This document shows positions 22,598 to 33,703 of a stretch of 64,000 bases of DNA, in pieces. Made by a program: the position numbers and the translations under genes. Source of the DNA: Amorphophallus konjac (Eukaryota; Streptophyta; Magnoliopsida; Alismatales; Araceae); the NCBI GenBank assembly GCA_022559845.1, contig CM040121.1, forward strand, positions 510,984,566 to 511,048,565, written 5' to 3'. The notes beneath the pieces are model-generated. The model did not search any database, was not told the origin of the DNA, and worked only from the letters and a program-made list of their open reading frames with translations. How positions within the stretch are numbered: the first letter of the stretch is position 1; every line of letters begins with the position of its first letter.

Positions 22598-25331
22598 ATG
22601 CGCCGTGAAGATACAGCGGGGGAGCAAGCTCTTGCGGCGGCATTTGAGGAGCTGGCGCGTGTGACCGCGGAGGCGATCCGGCGATTTCCTTCTCCCCTGG
22701 AGTCTTCGGGCTCTAGTGAAGGTTCTTCTTCCAGCTCGATGGCGGATCTGCGCTCGGAAGTCGAGCAGGTGAGGCGGGAGCCCGTCCCCAATCGCAGTGA
22801 GTTGGGGGAGGCTGATGTGAAGAAATTGGAGCATCGGTTTCACCTACCTCTCTGATATAGCTTTGTAGCTGCTGCCCCATACAAGACGAGCATGGACAGC
22901 CGTACGAGCCATATTTATACTTTTCTCCTGGTGTGGAAGAGCGGATTCTGCCTCCCCTTTGAGCCTTTCATCTTGAAGCTTCTCAACTTTTTCGTGTTGG
23001 CGCCTGTTCAGCTGGTGGTCAACTCGTATCTCCTGCTTTCTGCCTTTCGGATCCTCTGTCGCCTGCAGGGGGTTCCCCCGTCGCTGGATCTTTTTCATTA
23101 TTTCTTCGAGCTGAAGGCGCATCCGTCGGCGGGGAAAGGCTTCTATTTTATCCAGGCGCGCAGGAATCGGAGTTGTATTCCGCTGGCGGCGAAGGATTCT
23201 TAGCACAAAGGGTGGAAGAGGCAATTTTTCTGGGTGAAGGCGGAAGCAGTGGATGAGTCTTGGAGGTGCCAGGTTATGCCCAACTTCCATCCGAATCTTC
23301 CCCCGCGCCAGGAGAAGTTCCCCGCCGATGTGGAAGAGTACGCCGCTCTCTTGTTGACAAATCGCCGGTCGACTGAGGAGCTGGTGACGCTGGAGAACGT
23401 GGAGCGGTATCTGCTTACACAGCTCAAGCCATCAGGTGCCATTCTTCGGATTCTTCTGCGGGATCGGAGGGTCGACTTTTCGTTTCCTAACCGAACCTTC
23501 TTCTTCATTGCAGACATCCGGCGGGAGCCCTTGGAAGAGGTCACCGAGGTCGTCGATCTTGGGGATGATTCGGCGGCCGATGAGCATGTTGCTCCCGCGG
23601 GCCGTTCCCAAGCCCGGAATAAGGGCAAGGGGGCGGCCTCCGAGGGATCTTCGCGGTCAAGCGGGGCGAAGCGCAAGGATCCCCTTGAGGGGAGATTGCG
23701 GGAAGCCGCAAAGGCCAAGAAACGGGCCAAGAAGGCCGGCCATCCTACCGCTGCCGGGGGTGATTCTGGCTCGGCGGCGCTCCCCTCTCGGGGGCAAGGT
23801 GGGGCCGACCCTTCCGGGCCATCTCCCCCACCTACCAGGAGAGAGGGGGCCGAAGAGACCAGGGGCCCCTAAGAGGGCGGAGATGGGTCGGTTCTCCCCT
23901 CCCCGGGGATGGAGGGGGCCATCGCTGTAGCGGCCGGCGTCGAGACCGGGAGACCGGTCGAGGTCGGCGCTGTCTCGGGCGAAGAGGCACGGGCCGAGAC
24001 AGATAGGTATGGGGGTTCGCCCGCGAGGGCGTCGCAGCCCCAAGTGCCCGAAGTTCTTGGTGCGGTCGATCCTGCGGCATCGGTCGAGGTTGGGGGTTCG
24101 CCCGGGGAGGCGTCGCAGCCCCAAGTGCCCGAAGTTCTTGGTGCGGTCGATCTTGCGGCGTCGGTCGAGGTTGGGGGTTCACCCTGGGAGGCGTCACAAC
24201 CCCAACCGACCGCGGCGCGCGGGGCGGTCGGCCCCGTCGCTCGGGCCGATCCTTCTGGCGGGGCGTCCGGTGGGGAGCGTATCTCCATGCCGGAGGCTTT
24301 GGAAAGGCTCGGCGTTTCGGGCGACCTGTACCGGGTTTGCCGAGAGGTTGCCGCAAAGACGAGGGGGGGAGACAAGCGCCACTCCCCCTCCGACGTCCTC
24401 GACGTTCTCATGGAGGGCGGCCTAGTCATGGCTCGGTCGGCGGCCTTGATGGCGGAGATGTACGCTCGGACGGAGGCGGAGCGATCGAGTCTCTCCTGGG
24501 CCCTCGGGGGGTGCGAGAGGAAACTGGCCTGCCTCAGCGAGGAACATGAGGGGCTCCGACGGGAGTTCTCCGCGATCAGGGACTTGGCACGGGCGAGCCG
24601 GCTAGAAATCGAGGCGCTGACTGAGCAGTTGCTAAGGCCCGGGAGTCGCTCGAGAGGAAGGGCAAACTCTTGGAAGAGGGCGTCACCTCAAGCTGGACGG
24701 TCGCTGGGAGCTCGAACGGGCCGAGTTACTGGACCGGGCGGAGGTAGCGGAGCACCTTCGTTCCGTGGTCGAGGCGGACCGAGTCCTGGCGGAGAGGCGG
24801 TCGAGCGAGGCCGAGCGAGGGATGGTCGCGGCAGAGGAACGCCTGGCGGGAGCAGAGGAGCGTGCAGCCGAGGCGGAGTGGGCTCGGGTCGAGCTCGTTG
24901 GAAGGACGGAGCAGATCGAGGCGGAGGTGATCGAGCGATATAGAAGCTTGGACGCTTACTCAGCCGACCTGGAGAGAGCCGCCCTACCATATTACGAGGT
25001 AGCGCTTCGCCGTGGCGCCCGAAAGGGGTTTAAGCAGGGTTATCGTCGGGCGGAGGACTACGCCTTCGATCGAGACTCCGGGATCGAGTTCCAGTTGGGC
25101 CAGGTTTATGACTCGGATGAGTCGGTTTCTAGCTCCTCTGTGTCGAGCGGGGAAGATCCAGAGGGGTCTCCTACGGCGGGGTCACCAACTCCGGACGCCT
25201 TGGGAGGGCTCGCGACAGAGATAGTTCTCGCACAGGCGAGGTCAATGACCGGGTCGGCCGTCACCGAAGGTGCTGGGGGTGACGCGCCTACTTCCGTCGC
25301 TTCCGAGCTTCAAAGTGGGCCCGAGGCCTGA
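22598..25331 (+). pseudogene. Antisense ORF of Tat copy 2 (PF04195-like domain, basic linker, coiled coil)
   Basis: Opposite in strand to gag-pol and next to the 3' LTR. One frame runs from ATG 22598 to about 24630, then two small deletions move it to the frame ending GPEA-stop at 25329-25331. Order: acidic Ser-rich N-terminus (SSGSSEGSSSSS); globular region with GFCLPFEPFILKLLNFF, GVPPSLDLFHYFFELK and GWKRQFFWVKAEAVDESW, which I match to the plant 'putative gypsy type transposon' family; Lys/Arg linker near 23715; 81-bp repeats near 24013-24190; a long coiled coil from about 24480; acidic Ser-rich tail. Stops: TGA 22853 (CGA in copy 1), TAG 23201 (TCG in copy 1) and TAA 23870, which both copies share and which may be a true end or lie in an intron. 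Role unknown. Confidence 0.72.
24013..24190 (+). repeat. 81-bp coding tandem repeats in the antisense ORF
   Basis: About two and a fraction units encode ASQPQVPEVLGAVDPAASVE followed by VGGSPGE. The same array is in copy 1 near 12300-12480, so it predates the two insertions. Confidence 0.8.
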
Positions 25332-26552
25332 TGTATTTTGCCATATTTTGCCCCTTTCTCTTGTTTGTCTCTCTTTCCTCCTTTAGAGAGTTTCCTCTTT
25401 ATGAGATAATAAATGACTTACTTGTTTGATCGCCATCCTTGCCGTGATTTGGCTGGCGTATCTGGAGTAGTTGAAAAGTGCCGATATGTCCTGCGTGATT
25501 TTTCGCATGCTAATTTGGTAGGCTTCTGACGGGGCTTCTTTCCGTTCCCTCACGCTTTGAATGCCAGGCCGCTTCGTGAATCCCGCTGGGGCGGGAAACG
25601 AGGAGTTAGAGGTGACCGTTCAGGGGAGAAATCCTTTGGCGTGTTTTTGAGGGGGGGGGGGGCGTTTAAGGCGTGTAGCCTCCTTTGGCCTATAAGAAGG
25701 ACCGAAAGGCACCCTTTCCTCTTTACCGCTTGGGATTTTCTCTAACAGTCGTCCCTCACTCCTTCTTCTTCACTCTGCGTTGTGCCGTTGCATGGAGGAT
25801 CCTTCGGAGGGTGACGCCGCCGACGATGGGGAGCAGAGAGCTCTTGCTGTCTTGGCTTGTTGGACGGGTCCCACGGTCGCCGCGCGGGTTTGAGACGGGT
25901 CCGACGGTCGCCGCGCGGATCTGGAGAGGGCTTCGACGTGCGAGGGCACGGCTCTTGCCCTCTCTCAGTTCTGGCGTGGCTTCCAGGCGGGCACCGAGGT
26001 GGAGGACGGATGGGAGTATCAGGGACGCCTGCCGCCACTCCCCCTTCGCATGGGGGGGGGGGGGGGGGCGCATCAAGTTCCCTCCTCACCGAAGCCTTCC
26101 TCCGTCTGCAGCCTCTTTTTCCCTCTTCTGTTCTTCATTTCTTTCACTCTTCGGAGGCTGCTTGCTCTCTGCTCCCTTCCAAGGAGTTGGCAAGTTGGGA
26201 AAAAAGGGGTCTTCACGGCGCTCCTTCTCCCTAGCCTCCCTCAACTTGGAAGGTAGCCTTCTCCGACTTTAGAAGGTGGCTACCTTCTCTGCAGTCCCTC
26301 TGTCACCTTTGTCGGGGGTCATCTGAGCCAACTGGATCGGCCCCCTCTTGTCCGAGCCAGTTTCTACGCGAGGCAGAGTCAGTGGCTGGATGCGAGGAGA
26401 TCAAGATCGAGTCAACCGAGCGATGACCCCTTGCAGCGGTGTTAGACGGGTTTTCTTGCTTTTTGTCATGCAATGTACTGGCCTTTGCCTTTCTGATGTA
26501 TCAATAGTTTTGAATGGAAAGGAATTTATTTCGTCCTTCTTGTTGTACAATT
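25332..26552 (+). other. Spacer of Tat copy 2 with a possible poly(A) signal
   Basis: Noncoding counterpart of 9947-11158. AATAAA at 25408-25413, about 80 bp after the antisense ORF stop, could end that transcript. G homopolymers occur near 25652 and 26053. No gene is supported. Confidence 0.5.
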
Positions 26553-27767
26553 TCAAAAATAGAATTTGCGTAGTGCGGCTGCGTTCCATGTCCAAGGAAT
26601 GGGATCCCCTTCCATTGTTGCTAACCTGTACGCACCTTTCCCGAGCGTCTCGACCACTCGGTAGGGGCCTTCCCAGTTAGGGGACAGCTTACCTGCCGCC
26701 TCTAGTGGTCGAGAGGCTTTGGCTTTTCTGAGGACGAAGTCTCCCGGTCGGAAGTGTCTGCTTCGGACTCTGGCGTTGTAGTATCGAGTGAGGCGTCGCC
26801 GGTATTCCGTCGCTCGGATGCTGGCAATATCCCGGAGTTCATCGGCTAGGTCGAGGTTCTCGAGTAACTTTTGGTTGTTTTCCTCGGGCGAGTAGCGGAT
26901 GACTCGGAGAGACGGGTTGGCGACCTCTAATGGAATGACGGCCTCAGTGCCGTACACCAACTGAAAAGGACTTTCACCGGTTGCCGTCCTGGGAGTCGTT
27001 CGGTGCAACCACAGTACGCTAGGCAATTCCTCGATCCAACTACCCTTGGCTTTGCTGAGTCTGGTCTTTATGCCTTTCAAGATAGTCTTATTGGCATTTT
27101 CGACCAGCCCGTTGGCCTGACGGTGGGCGACCGAAGTGAAGTGGTTGCGGATGTTTAGGTCAGCGCATCTATCTCGGAAATGTCGAGAATCGAATTGCCC
27201 ACCGTTATCGCTCACTATCACTCGGGGGATGCCGAAGCGACAAATGATCGATTTCCAGACGAAACTCCAGACGACTGTCTCAGTGATCCTTGCAGTGGCT
27301 TCGGCCTCGATCCATTTAGTGAAGTAGTCGATGACGACGACGATGAACTTTTTCTGGGACTGAGCCGTGGGGAATGGTCTGAGAATGTCGATCCCCCACC
27401 GAGCGAAGGGATAAGGCTCGGCGAGGGTGACGAGTTCTGTACCCGGCTGATGGACCAAGTGGTCGAACCGCTGGCATCGGTCGCACTGTTGAGCATAGGC
27501 CGAGTAGTCACGCTGCAGGGTGGGCCACCAGTACCCCTGTCGTAACAGGATTCTGGCCACTGACCTTGCCCCTGAGTGCGCTCCGCACAGGCCTTCTTCA
27601 ACCTCTCGAATGGCACGGCTGGCGTCGTCGGGGCCGAGGCACTTCAGGAGAGGGCCGGCGAAAGACCTTCGGTAGAGTGTGTCGTCTAGGACGACGAAGC
27701 GTCGGGCTTGGTACTTCATTCGGCGTGCCTCCCGAGGTCGGAGGGCTCTTGGGAGTCTCGAAGCCAA
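26553..27767 (-). CDS. Tat integrase, copy 2 (open segment of 404 codons)
   Basis: Uninterrupted from the RNase H-integrase linker to the end ALRKFYF-stop at 26553-26555. It contains the zinc finger (GYWWPTLQRDY...CDRCQRF), the DDE core with D in WGID, D in VSDNGGQFD and E in NGLVENANK, the motif LVYGTEAVIPLEV and a C-terminal SH3-like segment (FRPGDFVLRKAKASRP...GPYRVVE). The enzyme would join element cDNA to chromosomal DNA. Upstream pol in this copy has a TAG near 28155, so the whole polyprotein is not expressible even though this part is intact. It serves as the reference for the breaks in copy 1. Confidence 0.9.
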   Translation of the reverse strand: MASRLPRALRPREARRMKYQARRFVVLDDTLYRRSFAGPLLKCLGPDDASRAIREVEEGLCGAHSGARSVARILLRQGYWWPTLQRDYSAYAQQCDRCQRFDHLVHQPGTELVTLAEPYPFARWGIDILRPFPTAQSQKKFIVVVIDYFTKWIEAEATARITETVVWSFVWKSIICRFGIPRVIVSDNGGQFDSRHFRDRCADLNIRNHFTSVAHRQANGLVENANKTILKGIKTRLSKAKGSWIEELPSVLWLHRTTPRTATGESPFQLVYGTEAVIPLEVANPSLRVIRYSPEENNQKLLENLDLADELRDIASIRATEYRRRLTRYYNARVRSRHFRPGDFVLRKAKASRPLEAAGKLSPNWEGPYRVVETLGKGAYRLATMEGDPIPWTWNAAALRKFYF

Positions 27768-29459
27768 GACAGGTAGGGGGTGCGCCAGTTGCTCGGGACG
27801 GTCGAGTCAACAGCGAGGAGCTCCGAGTCAATGCTCGGGCGCTCTAGCTCTTCGAGGAGGACCGATCGGGTACCTTCTGGGTCTAGGGAGGAGGCCAATC
27901 GAGAGAGGGCGTCCGCTCGGGAGTTTTCTTCCCAGGCTATTCGGACTACCTCAAATCCCTCGAATTGTTGGGCCAAGCTCCTGACCAGGAGGTATTTGAT
28001 CTTGGGTGCTTCTCGAGCTTCGTACTCACCGTTGACCTGGCTCGCAAACCAGCTGAGAGTCGGTGTGGATCCTGACTCGCTCAGCCCCCAACCGCCGGGC
28101 CATGCGTGCTCCCGATATAAGGGCCTCGTACTCGGAAGCATTGTTGGACGCCTAAAAGTTAAATTTCAAGACGTACTGTAGCTCCACTCCTTCGGGGGAT
28201 CTTAGGAGGATCCCAGCACCGCTACCGACCGAGTTGGAAGAACCGTCGACGTACAGTTCCCAGGTTGGCCCGGGCATGGTCAGTAGCCTCCCTTCGGTTG
28301 GGATGGTGCTTTCGGCGATGAAGTCGGCGAGCACTTGACCTTTTATAGCTGAGCGCGGGCGATACGAGATGTCGTAGGCCCCAAGCATAATGGTCCATTT
28401 GACGAGTCACCCCGAGGCCTCGGGGTGGGCCAAAATCTTCTTCAACGGCTCGCCGGTTAGCACGGTGATGGGGTGCCCCTGGAAGTAGGGTCGGAGGCGT
28501 TTCGCGGAGGTAACCAGTGCTAGCACGAGCTTCTCGGTTGCGGGGTACCTCCTCTCGGCCTCGCTAAGCAACTTGCTGGTGTAGTAGACTGGTCTTTCGA
28601 TTCCCGAGTCATTTCTGACTAGGACCGAGCTGACCGTTGATGACGTCGCCGAGAGATAGAGTAGCAAAGCTTCGCCCGGCACGGGCTTGGAGAGCACCGG
28701 GGGCGAAGCCAGGAACTCCTTAAGCTCAGCGAATGCTTTCTGGCATTCCTCATCCCATGCGAACGTAGCAGATGCCAACTTGGGCCCCTTCAACAGTTTA
28801 AAAAAGGGCAAGCATCGTTCGGACGCACGGGATAAGAAACGGCTGAGAGCGGCGACACCCCCTGTCAGACGTTGGACGTCCTTGATGCAGGCGGGCGGGC
28901 GCATGTCCAGGATGGCCTGGACCTTGTCGGGGTTAGCTTCGATCCCACACTGAGTGACCAGGAAACCCAGGAACTTCCCGGATCTTACTCCGAAGGCGCA
29001 CTTGGCAGGATTGAGCTTCATGTTGTACTTTAGGAGGACGCCGAAGGCTTCGGCGAGGTCGGTGAAGTGGTCCTGGGCCTTGGGGGTCTTGACGAGCATG
29101 TCGTCAATGTAGGCCTCGACATTCCGACCAAGCTGCTCCTCGAACATGTGGTTGACCAGTCTTTGGTATGTGGCTCCGGCGTTCTTCAACCCGAAAGGTA
29201 TCCGGGTATAGCAGTACACGCCGTAGTCGGTGATGAAGGCGGTCTTCTCGACGTCTTCAGAATTCATTCTGATCTGATGGTAACCCGAATAGGCATCCAG
29301 GAAGTTGAGCATCTCATTGCCCGATGTCGAGTCGACCAGTTGGTCGATGCTGGGCAAGGGATAGCAGTCCTTAGGGGTCGCCTTATTAAAGTCGGTGAAG
29401 TCCACGCACATCCCCACTCGCCGGAAGCCTTTGGTACCAGGACGACATTGGCTAGCCAC
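27768..29459 (-). pseudogene. Tat RT - RNase H - archaeal-type RNase H, copy 2
   Basis: RT starts near 29420 and has the YIDDMLVK active site near 29115-29090. The gypsy RNase H region follows to about 28400. The archaeal-type RNase H begins LYVDGSSNSVGSGAG near 28245. A TAG near 28155 (CAG in copy 1) interrupts it just before the NNASEYEAL motif. In-frame differences from copy 1 are few. A 1-base deletion near 29417 (copy 1 has TGGCGG where this copy has TGGG) separates RT from gag-protease. Confidence 0.85.
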
Positions 29460-31962
29460 GTCGGGTACAGGACCGGTCTAAAAAGACCAGTCTCTTGCCC
29501 CTTGGTGACCCGCGCCTTTATAATCATCTGTTTCTCTGGGGCGTGCTTCCTTCGGCGCTGCTGCACGGGCTTCATGGTGGGGTTGAGGTTGAGTCGGTGC
29601 AGCACGGTCTCCTCTGGTATCCCAGGGAGCTGATCGTCGGACCAAGCGAAGACTCGGATGTACTCAGAAAGAAAATTCTTATATTGTTGTTGTTCCTCGG
29701 GTGGTAGGTCGGCTCCGATCCTTACTCCTAGGGTCGGGTCGTCGTTTAGAAAAATTGTCAGCAACTCGCCACATGGCTTAGTAGCTGCGGATTTTTCCTC
29801 GACTTTCCGGGGGCCCTTATTATTCCCGTCCGGCCTCGTGGCTTCCACCGAGATGTTGTAGCACCTTCGGGCCGTGGCCTGGTTACCTCGGATTTCCCCT
29901 ACTCCGTTCTTGGTGGGGAACTTCATTTTTTGGTGATAGGTAGATGGTACTGCCTTGATCCGGCTGAGGATTCCCCGGCCGAAAATGGCGTTGTACGCTA
30001 TCATCCCTTTGATCACCATGAAGTCCACCATGACCGTAACGGTTTTGGGTGGGGTGTCGAGGGTAACCGGCAGGCTTAGGGCTCCTTCGGGGAGAGTGGC
30101 CAGGCCATTGAACCCACATAGGGGCGTCCAGATCGGGCGGAGTTTGGATGGACCCTCTCCCATTTTGAGGAAACAGTCATAAGACAACACATCAGGGGCA
30201 CTTCCATTGTCCACAAGAATCCGATCTACGTTACAATGGTTTATAGTGGCCGAGATTACGAGGGCGTCATCGTGCGGGGTGCTCAGCCCCTCCAGGTCTT
30301 GATCGGAGAAGACTATGACCTGGGGCGGGGCCTTGGGTGGCTCTGGGGCTCGGCTCGCCTGCTCGGCATGACGCTTCCTTCCGCGGCTGCTGTCGCCTCC
30401 TGATGCTATTCCTCCAAAGATGACGTTGATGTGGACCCCTCTGGGGGCGTTGTCGATCTCCTCTGCGGCGCCTTGATCTTCTCTGCGCTCGGCAGTGAAC
30501 CGAGCCAGGTGCCCCAGGCGGATGAGGCGCTCGATTTCATCTTGGAGCTGGTGGCAATCACCGATGTGATGCCCATGATCGCCGTGGAACAGACAATGTC
30601 TGTCTCGCTTGCGGTTCTTCGACCTCATCGGCTTGGGCCGACGGAGAAGTCCCGAGTCTTTGACGTCTTCATAGATTTCATAGACCGGGGCGGTTAACGG
30701 GGTGTACCGCTTGTACTTCCGCTTGCGCTCTCCATATCGGTCTCGCTTCTTTCTCGAGCTAGGATTTGGCTCGGGGCCCCGCTTCTTGTCCCCCTCCCGA
30801 CCCGAGCCGGTTGCGTCTCAGCAAGCGCTGAGCACTTCTTCGCACTCGGCGTGGCGCAGAGCCAGAGTCACTAGCTCGGCAAGGGTCGAGGGAGGGTGGA
30901 GGACAAGTTCGCGGCGGAGGTTCTCGTCCCGAGTACCCCCGGTCAGTGTGGTTGTGGCCGAGGCCACATCTAGGCGGGGGATTCGGAGGGCTTCCGATTT
31001 AAACCGGTGGACGTAAGCCCGGAGCCTTTCCCCTTGCGCCTGTTTGAGGGCCAAGAGCCCCGCTACCGACCTTGGGGGGGCACTTCTGGCGAAGCTCTCC
31101 TTGAAGACTCGCCCGAACTGCTTGAAGTCTCGGATGGATCCGGGGGCGAGAGCCTGGAACCACGCTTGAGCACCCTGGACCAGAGTGGTCATGAAGGCTC
31201 GGCACTTGATGGGGTCCGACGCTCCGTGTAGAGTAATCAGGGCGTCGAAGCTATCGTAATGGTCGGCCGGGTCGCCTTGGCCATCGTAAAGCTTGAAGGT
31301 TGGTATGGGGGCTCTGTGAGATGCCTCTGCCTTCAAGATATACTCGGAGAACGGGGATTTCTCCTCATCTTCCGGGGAAGAGGCCTTCTGCAGGGCGCGA
31401 AGGGCGCGCTCCTGCTCAGCGAAGCGCCTTTCGAAATCTCGCAGCCGGAGGGATAACTCCGGGTGCTGTCGTGCAACGAGGCTAGGGGGGTGCCTTGGCG
31501 GTCTCTGGGAATGTCGGCTTCCGGATCTGGCCGTTGCGTCCCCCGCCTTCCTTTCCTCGGCGTGGAGGAGGCCTCTTGCTCCGGAGGTGGAGCTTGCGAG
31601 GGTCCTCCGACCCTGTTACGGATGAGCTGCTGGCCGCGGAGGGTGAAGCGGCCTCCAGCTGTGTGCTGGGACGTACTCCTGCGGGGGGGGCTCCTTGACG
31701 GGGCGTGGGACCTTGCATCCCTGGCCGCCTGGGTCTTCATGAGTTCCATGAGGACATCCAGTTTGGCGTTGAGGGCCTGGAAGGCTTCGGCGCCACCGTA
31801 GGGGGGTAGCCCCGCCGCCGCGGGGAGGGGTGGTGGTCCGTCGGCGGGGATGCTGGCGTTGGAGGGAGGGTTCTGTGAGGCCCTAGAAGGGCCATTCCCT
31901 GCTGCTGCCACGACCTTGCCCTTTTCACCGGCGGACCTCCTCCCTGAGCTCCTTCTCACCAT
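29417..31962 (-). pseudogene. Tat gag-protease, copy 2
   Basis: Likely start ATG 31962-31960, about 35 bp after the primer site; the N-terminus is basic and Pro-rich (MVRRSSGRRSAGEKGK). A 1-base indel in a C-run near 31483-31489 shifts the frame. The gag capsid region then reads AWFQALAPGSIRDF (~31150). A TGA near 30818 replaces CGA of copy 1. Zinc-binding HCLFHGDHGHHIGDC is near 30600-30560 and the protease motif LVDNGSAPD near 30220. The protein would package the RNA and process the polyprotein. This copy shows the gag N-terminus that is missing from copy 1. Confidence 0.85.
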
Positions 31963-31979
31963 GTTGGCTCTTCGTGCGT

Positions 31980-31997
31980 TTCCCACAGACGGCGCCA
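31980..31997 (-). other. Primer-binding site of Tat copy 2
   Basis: Minus strand TGGCGCCGTCTGTGGGAA, two bases after the 5' LTR end at 32000. It starts with TGG, as expected for complement to a tRNA CCA end. The tRNA species was not assigned. Confidence 0.85.
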
Positions 31998-31999
31998 GA

Positions 32000-33098
32000 T
32001 GAAGAGGCAAAATCTCGCGCTGGTTCCTGAGCTGGTTGGTAATCACCAAGTTAATGAACTGCAAGACAGGGAAACGGGTCAGAGGGCCCAGCGGGATTCC
32101 CTGGGGCAAAACCCTCCGACGCTCAAGTTAGTAGAGCAATGGTGGGAGCAGCGATAGGGAGGAGAAGGTGAAGGCGCGAGATCCCTCTCCACCAATGAGT
32201 TAAAGTGATCCTTGCTCAGGAGTTGGGGGTGGAACAATGCCCTTTTTGGCTTACCTTTCGCAGGAGGGTATCCCAGGTTTAAATAGTGCGCCGCCCTCTG
32301 GAGTCCTGCAAGCCGAGAGGTCTCCGGTGGAGGTTACGTCCTCATCGTGGGCTTTTATGGCCTCATCGTGGGCGCGTTATCCTCGCGGGGAAGCCGGTGC
32401 TCCTGGACTTCTTAGCGTTTGGCCCGCTGTGGACTCTAACGGCTGCAGTGATGGACATTTTATCGGTCGTTCCGAGCTTAGGGGGGCCGGCCCTATCGGG
32501 CGATAGGCCTGGCTCGGTGAGGAGATGGGTCGGATAGACCGGCTAGCGCTTCCCCCCTTCGTGCGGAGGGATAGCTCGTGCGCGGGTCTTCCTGTGACCT
32601 GACCGAGGCTCGGGCTCTCCGAGCCTTGGGGCCGCCTAGGAGAGTTGTTTCCTCGAGCATTATTTTATTGGGCTTTTCCGAGTGGGCCCTACGGGCTGTC
32701 ACTAGGGCGAGCTTGCCTCGTTGGGCCCTGTTGGGCCTAGTTGGGTCTACTCTTTGAGTGGGCTGCAGGAATCCCCATCGGTCGTTCTGAGCTTAGGGGG
32801 GCCGGCCCTATTGGGCGATAGGCCTGGCTCGGTGAGGAGACTGGTCGGATAGACCAGCTAGCGCTTCCCCCCTTCGTGCGGAGGGATAGCTCGTGCGCGG
32901 GTCTTCTTGTGACCTGACCGAGGCTCGGGCTCTCCGAGCCTTGGGGCCGCCTAGGAGAGTTATTTTCTCGAGCATTGTTTTATTGGGCTTTTCCGAGTGG
33001 GCCCTGCGGTCTATCACTTGGGCGAGCTTCCCTCGTTGGGCCCTGTTGGGCCTAGTTGGGTCTGCTCTTTGAGTGGGCTGTAGGAATCCCCCTCTCCA
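32000..33098 (-). repeat. 5' LTR of Tat copy 2 (1099 bp, with internal duplication)
   Basis: Plus strand starts TGAAGAGGCA and ends CTCTCCA, next to ACATT at 33099-33103. Length 1099 equals 784 + 315: a segment near the 5' end of the LTR (U3) is present twice. The terminal TG sits in a purine-rich context that looks like a polypurine tract, but the target duplication fixes the boundary. Confidence 0.93.
32462..33091 (-). repeat. 315-bp tandem duplication in the 5' LTR of Tat copy 2
   Basis: Units 32462-32776 and 32777-33091 both start ATCGGTCGTTC and end GGAATCCCC. They differ at roughly a dozen or more positions, so the duplication is old. It is absent from the 3' LTR of the same element and from copy 1. 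Confidence 0.93.
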
Positions 33099-33103
33099 AC
33101 ATT
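33099..33103. repeat. Target-site duplication of Tat copy 2 (right)
   Basis: ACATT, identical to 21507-21511. Confidence 0.9.
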
Positions 33104-33412
33104 CATTATTCAAACCCAACTACTTGGCTACAAGCCTTAACAAATTTTTAATCGATTCGCTGACATAATTGGAAGTACAAGAGAAGGACTCAAGAAATCA
33201 AAAGACGTGACTAGTTAACAGTAGATGATCGGTGACTCTAGCACTCTTCACTCGGTCTCATTCCCATTCATGTGGTTATCGCTATCCGTATTACCTGAAA
33301 ATGTTAGAATGAACTAGATGAGCGAATCGCTCAGTGGGAATTACATCTCAAGTTCGAGCAATCTTTAAGTAAATTACAGGTTACGTGAAATGCAAGTATA
33401 TCTTATGCATGC
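33104..33412. other. Repeat 'H', middle segment
   Basis: Joins 21511 on the left (after removing Tat copy 2) and 45703 on the right (after removing the family C element). Noncoding; nothing further recognised. Confidence 0.6.
33408..33412. repeat. Target-site duplication of the family C element (left)
   Basis: CATGC here and at 45698-45702, directly abutting the LTR ends. Confidence 0.92.
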
Positions 33413-33645
33413 TGTAGATCATGAATTTATGATTACCCCCTTAAAATTGATTATTTGTTATTTAGCAAGATAATCTAGCAAGATAAAAGCGCTAAAGTCG
33501 ATGATAAAAAAAGGGGTGAAACATGCATTAATAAGATCCGTGATCGCCACTGAGGCCAGAAACATGCCAAGTAATAAAAAATATTAAGATGGGGACATGT
33601 TACATACCTCAGAAATTCATGAGGGCCAACTATAGGCCGGGATAT

Positions 33646-33703
33646 GAACGCGCTATATCATCCTAGCGCGTTCTTCAGGTCGCGCTAGGAACATACAGCG
33701 CGA
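33646..33703. repeat. Paired hairpin, family C, 3' LTR (first)
   Basis: GAACGCGCTA, 8-nt loop, TAGCGCGTTC (perfect 10-bp stem, 33646-33673), then TCGCGCT, 10-nt loop, AGCGCGA (33680-33703). Confidence 0.9.

Larger units (their letters stand above)
21512..33098 (-). mobile_element. Complete Tat-type Ty3/gypsy retrotransposon, copy 2
   Basis: 11,587 bp on the minus strand with two LTRs, 5-bp target duplication ACATT, primer site after the 5' LTR and polypurine tract before the 3' LTR. Order in the sense of the element: 5' LTR, gag, protease, RT, RNase H, archaeal RNase H, integrase, spacer, antisense ORF, 3' LTR. Coding regions carry several stops and indels. LTRs differ by a few percent by eye, so the insertion is not recent. 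The 5' LTR is 315 bp longer than the 3' LTR because of a tandem duplication. Confidence 0.95.
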
